A program made the translations under genes and the position numbers. A stretch of DNA of 64,000 bases from Curvibacter sp. AEP1-3 (lineage in GTDB: Bacteria > Pseudomonadota > Gammaproteobacteria > Burkholderiales > Burkholderiaceae_C). Location of the stretch: the NCBI RefSeq assembly GCF_002163715.1, contig NZ_CP015698.1, positions 4,105,674 through 4,169,673 of the forward strand, read 5' to 3'. Positions 61,301 to 64,000 of this stretch are shown piece after piece. Position 1 is the first letter of the stretch, and each line of letters begins with the position of its first letter. The notes under the pieces were generated by a model. It searched no databases and was not told the origin of the DNA. It was given only the letters and a program-made list of their open reading frames with translations.

Positions 61301-64000
61301 ATGACAGAATCCAAGAAAACCCTGCTGCTGGTGGATGGCTCCAGCTATTTGTATCGCGCCTTTTTTGCCGGCGGGGACAACATGAGCGTGACGCTGCCGG
61401 ACGGCACTGTTCAGAAAACCGGTGCGGTGCGAATCATGATCAACATGATGAACAGCCTGCGCAAGGAATACCCGGCCGACTATGTGGCCTGCGTGTTCGA
61501 TGCCAAAGGCCCGACCTTCCGCGACGAGATTTACCCCGAGTACAAAGCCCACCGCGACCCGATGCCCGACGATCTGCGCAGCCAGATCGCGCCCATCCAC
61601 GAAATCGTGCGCCTGCTGGGCTGGAAGGTGCTGGACGTGCCCGGTGTGGAAGCTGATGACGTGATTGGCACGCTGGCTGCCACCGCCGCCTCGCAAGGCA
61701 TTGAGGTGATTGTGAGCAGCGGCGACAAGGATTTGGCGCAGTTGGTGAACGAGCACATCACCATCATTGACACCATGAACGGCAAGCGCCGCGACTTGGC
61801 CGGAGTGGAGGCCGAGTTCGGCGTGCCCGCCCGCCTGATGCTGGACTACCAGACCCTGGTGGGCGACACGGTGGACAACGTACCCGGCGTGGCCAAGGTC
61901 GGCCCCAAGACGGCGGTAAAGTGGCTGCAGCAGTACGGCTCGCTGCAAGGCGTGGTGGACAACGCCGCCAACATCGGCGGTGTCGTGGGCGAGAACCTGC
62001 GCAAGGCGCTGGACTGGTTGCCCACCGGCCGCACGCTGCTGACTATCAAGACCGACTGCGACCTCACGGGTTGGGTTGATGGCTTGCCTGCTATGGATTC
62101 GATAGCTGCTGGCGCACAGGATACGGGCGCTCTGCGTGCTTTTTATGAGAAATACGGCTTCAAGGGGCTGGCGAAGTCCGTAGGTGGCGCTGAAACTTCG
62201 GCTGCCGCTCCTGCGCCCTCTGCGCGCACAGCCGAGCCGGGCTTGTTTGATGAGCCAGCCGGTGAAGCGGCTGCGCCTGCATCGCGCGTGAGCACGGTGG
62301 AATACGAAACCATCTTTTCTTTCGAGGCACTGGACGCCCTGATAGAGCGCATTCAAGCGGCCCCGCTGACTGCTTTGGATACCGAGACCACCTCGCTGGA
62401 TGAAATGCGTGCCGAGATCGTCGGTATCAGTTTCAGCACCGAGCCGGGCAAAGGCGCTTACATCCCGGTGGCGCACCGTTACCCCGGCGCGCCTGAGCAG
62501 TTGGACCGCGACGTGGTGCTGGCCAAGCTCAAGCCTTGGCTGGAGAACCCGCAAGCCTTAAAGCTGGGTCAGCACATCAAGTACGACCGCCATGTGTTTG
62601 CCAACCATGGCATCGAAGTGCAGGGCTACGCCCACGACACCATGCTGCAGAGCTATGTGCTCGAAGCCGACAAGCCACACGGCTTGGCGAGCCTCGCCGA
62701 GCGCCACCTGGGGCGCAGCGGCATCAGCTTTGAAGACCTCTGCGGCAAAGGTGTGAACCAGATCAGCTTTGACCAAGTGGACATTGTCAAAGCTGCCGAA
62801 TACGCCTGTGAAGACTCCGACCAGACGCTGGATGTGCATTTGACACTCTGGCCGCAGATCGAGGCCAACGACAAGCTGAAGTTCATTTACGAGCTGGAGA
62901 TCGCCAGCAGCGAAGCGCTGTACCGCATTGAGCGTAATGGGGTACTTATCGACGCACCCACGCTGGCGGCCCAAAGCCACGAACTGGGCCAGCGCATCCT
63001 GCAACTGGAAACCGAGGCCTATGAAATTGCCGGCCAGCCTTTCAACTTGAGCAGCCCCAAGCAGCTGGGCGAAATCTTCTTTGACAAGTTGGGCATGCCG
63101 GTGGTGAAGAAAACCGCCACCGGTGCGCGCAGTACCGATGAAGAAGTCCTGGAAAAACTGGCGGAAGACTATCCGCTACCGGCCAAGCTGCTGGAGCACC
63201 GCGGCCTTGCCAAGCTCAAGGGCACTTACACCGACAAGTTGGCGCAGCTGGCACTGCCCCGCACCGGCCGTGTGCACACGCACTACGCGCAAGCCGTGGC
63301 GGTGACCGGGCGCTTGAGCAGCAACGACCCCAACTTGCAGAACATTCCGATCCGCACCGCGGTGGGCCGCCGTGTACGTGAAGCCTTTGTGGCTGCGCCC
63401 GGTTGCGTGATTGCCAGTGCTGATTACAGCCAGATTGAACTGCGCATCATGGCGCACATCAGTGACGACCCGGCGCTTTTGCGCGCCTTCCATGACGGAC
63501 TGGACGTGCACCGTGCCACGGCGGCCGAGGTTTTTGGCGTGCCAGTGGACCAGGTGAGCAGCGAGCAGCGCCGCTATGCCAAGGTGATTAACTTCGGGCT
63601 GATTTATGGCATGAGCGCCTTCGGCTTGGCGCGCAATTTGGGTATCGACAACACAGCTGCCAAAAACTACATCCAGCGCTACTTTGAGCGCTACCCCGGT
63701 GTGAAGGCCTACATGGAGTCCACCCGCGAACTGGCCAAGCGCCAGGGTTATGTGGAAACCGTGTTCGGCCGCCGGCTGCAACTCGCGGGTATCAAGAACG
63801 CGAAGGGCGCGCAGCTGGCGGGGCTGGAGCGTGCGGCCATCAACGCACCGATGCAGGGCACCGCGGCAGATTTGATCAAGTTGAGCATGATCAAAGTGCA
63901 GCAGGTACTGGATGCGCAGAATAAGTCCACCAAGATGATCATGCAGGTACATGACGAACTGGTCTTTGAGGTTCCGCAAGACGAGGTGGATTGGGTGCGA
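61301..64000 (+). CDS. polA: DNA polymerase I (3' end beyond the window)
   Basis: 900 residues are visible; about 30 to 40 are missing. The 5' nuclease domain (1-255) has DAKGPTFRDEIYPEYKAHRD and VEADDVIGTLA, ending SGDKDLAQLV. The 3'-5' exonuclease domain has DTETTSLDE (Asp360, Glu362), GQHIKYDRHV and YACEDSDQT, so proofreading should work. The polymerase has motif A DYSQIELRI (708), the O-helix RRYAKVINFGLIYGMSAFG and motif C VHDELVFE (His884). Residues 264-279 are encoded by a dispersed repeat lying in the linker between nuclease and exonuclease domains. Confidence 0.97.
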   Translation, partial: MTESKKTLLLVDGSSYLYRAFFAGGDNMSVTLPDGTVQKTGAVRIMINMMNSLRKEYPADYVACVFDAKGPTFRDEIYPEYKAHRDPMPDDLRSQIAPIHEIVRLLGWKVLDVPGVEADDVIGTLAATAASQGIEVIVSSGDKDLAQLVNEHITIIDTMNGKRRDLAGVEAEFGVPARLMLDYQTLVGDTVDNVPGVAKVGPKTAVKWLQQYGSLQGVVDNAANIGGVVGENLRKALDWLPTGRTLLTIKTDCDLTGWVDGLPAMDSIAAGAQDTGALRAFYEKYGFKGLAKSVGGAETSAAAPAPSARTAEPGLFDEPAGEAAAPASRVSTVEYETIFSFEALDALIERIQAAPLTALDTETTSLDEMRAEIVGISFSTEPGKGAYIPVAHRYPGAPEQLDRDVVLAKLKPWLENPQALKLGQHIKYDRHVFANHGIEVQGYAHDTMLQSYVLEADKPHGLASLAERHLGRSGISFEDLCGKGVNQISFDQVDIVKAAEYACEDSDQTLDVHLTLWPQIEANDKLKFIYELEIASSEALYRIERNGVLIDAPTLAAQSHELGQRILQLETEAYEIAGQPFNLSSPKQLGEIFFDKLGMPVVKKTATGARSTDEEVLEKLAEDYPLPAKLLEHRGLAKLKGTYTDKLAQLALPRTGRVHTHYAQAVAVTGRLSSNDPNLQNIPIRTAVGRRVREAFVAAPGCVIASADYSQIELRIMAHISDDPALLRAFHDGLDVHRATAAEVFGVPVDQVSSEQRRYAKVINFGLIYGMSAFGLARNLGIDNTAAKNYIQRYFERYPGVKAYMESTRELAKRQGYVETVFGRRLQLAGIKNAKGAQLAGLERAAINAPMQGTAADLIKLSMIKVQQVLDAQNKSTKMIMQVHDELVFEVPQDEVDWVR
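62090..62137 (+). repeat. Dispersed repeat inside polA
   Basis: GCTATGGATTCGATAGCTGC, TGGCGCACAGGATAC, GGGCGCTCTGCG. In frame it gives AMDSIAAGAQDTGAL, with no stop, in the variable interdomain linker of DNA polymerase I. Confidence 0.8.

Overview
This 64 kb window looks like a chromosomal segment from a GC-rich betaproteobacterium of the Burkholderiales, most likely Comamonadaceae (Rhodoferax/Acidovorax/Polaromonas-like). The reasons are gene content and order (leuC-leuD-leuB-asd-fimV-truA-trpF-trpB-trpA-accD; mdh-GntR-sdhCDAB-sdhE-gltA; rpsP-rimM-trmD-rplS), a BPSS1780-type membrane protein, and a short dispersed repeat with the core GATAGCTGCT that I associate with this family. Most of the window is dense core genome, with ATGA/TGATG-overlapping operons and no gap above 300 bases. 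No tRNA, rRNA or CRISPR array was seen.

Layout. 1-1317 (minus): start of a nonribosomal peptide synthetase adenylation domain, cut by the window edge, with a small coupled gene. 1491-3134 (plus): FecR-domain protein, OmpA-like lipoprotein, Sui1/YciH and DUF3820 proteins. 3138-6581 (minus): chalcone-isomerase-like protein, rluE, a YgjP-like metallopeptidase and lysS; yggT (plus) follows. 7322-20468 (minus): accD, trpABF, truA, fimV, asd, leuB, leuD, an entericidin, leuC and a LysR regulator: amino-acid, fatty-acid and pilus/motility functions. 20725-32071: the TCA block, with gltA-sdhE-sdhBADC and GntR on minus, and mdh, a CitE-like lyase, an MliC-like protein and acnB on plus. 32269-44290: phosphate transport, the ribosome/tRNA modification operon (rpsP-rimM-trmD-rplS), nudL, a CobD/CbiB-like protein, rsgA, phhB, an M48 protease, orn and a RhlE-type helicase.

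44332-48939 is the one clearly accessory segment. It is a 4.6 kb transposon with 25-bp terminal inverted repeats (24/25 identical) and a 7-bp target duplication. It carries a 598-residue zinc-ribbon DDE-type transposase, a HEPN-type protein, an RHH regulator, an EEP nuclease and two unknown proteins. It sits exactly in the loop of the bidirectional intrinsic terminator that separated the helicase from the convergent hydroxyisobutyrate-dehydrogenase-like gene. Just inside each end it carries its own terminator facing the invaded gene, so it appears to replace the terminator it destroys. This is the most interesting system in the window.

48962-64000 returns to core genes: a beta-hydroxyacid dehydrogenase, a guaC of the type best known from Firmicutes behind an attenuator-like leader, uvrD, a monooxygenase-fold protein, a Ser/Thr kinase, phoX, a TPR protein, a second FecR protein, a BPSS1780-type membrane protein, thrB and polA (cut by the window end). 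About nine copies of the dispersed repeat are scattered through the window. Several supply stop codons, N-termini, a U-tract or internal residues to genes (leuD, MliC-like, YgjP-like, phhB, rsgA, phoX terminator, polA).
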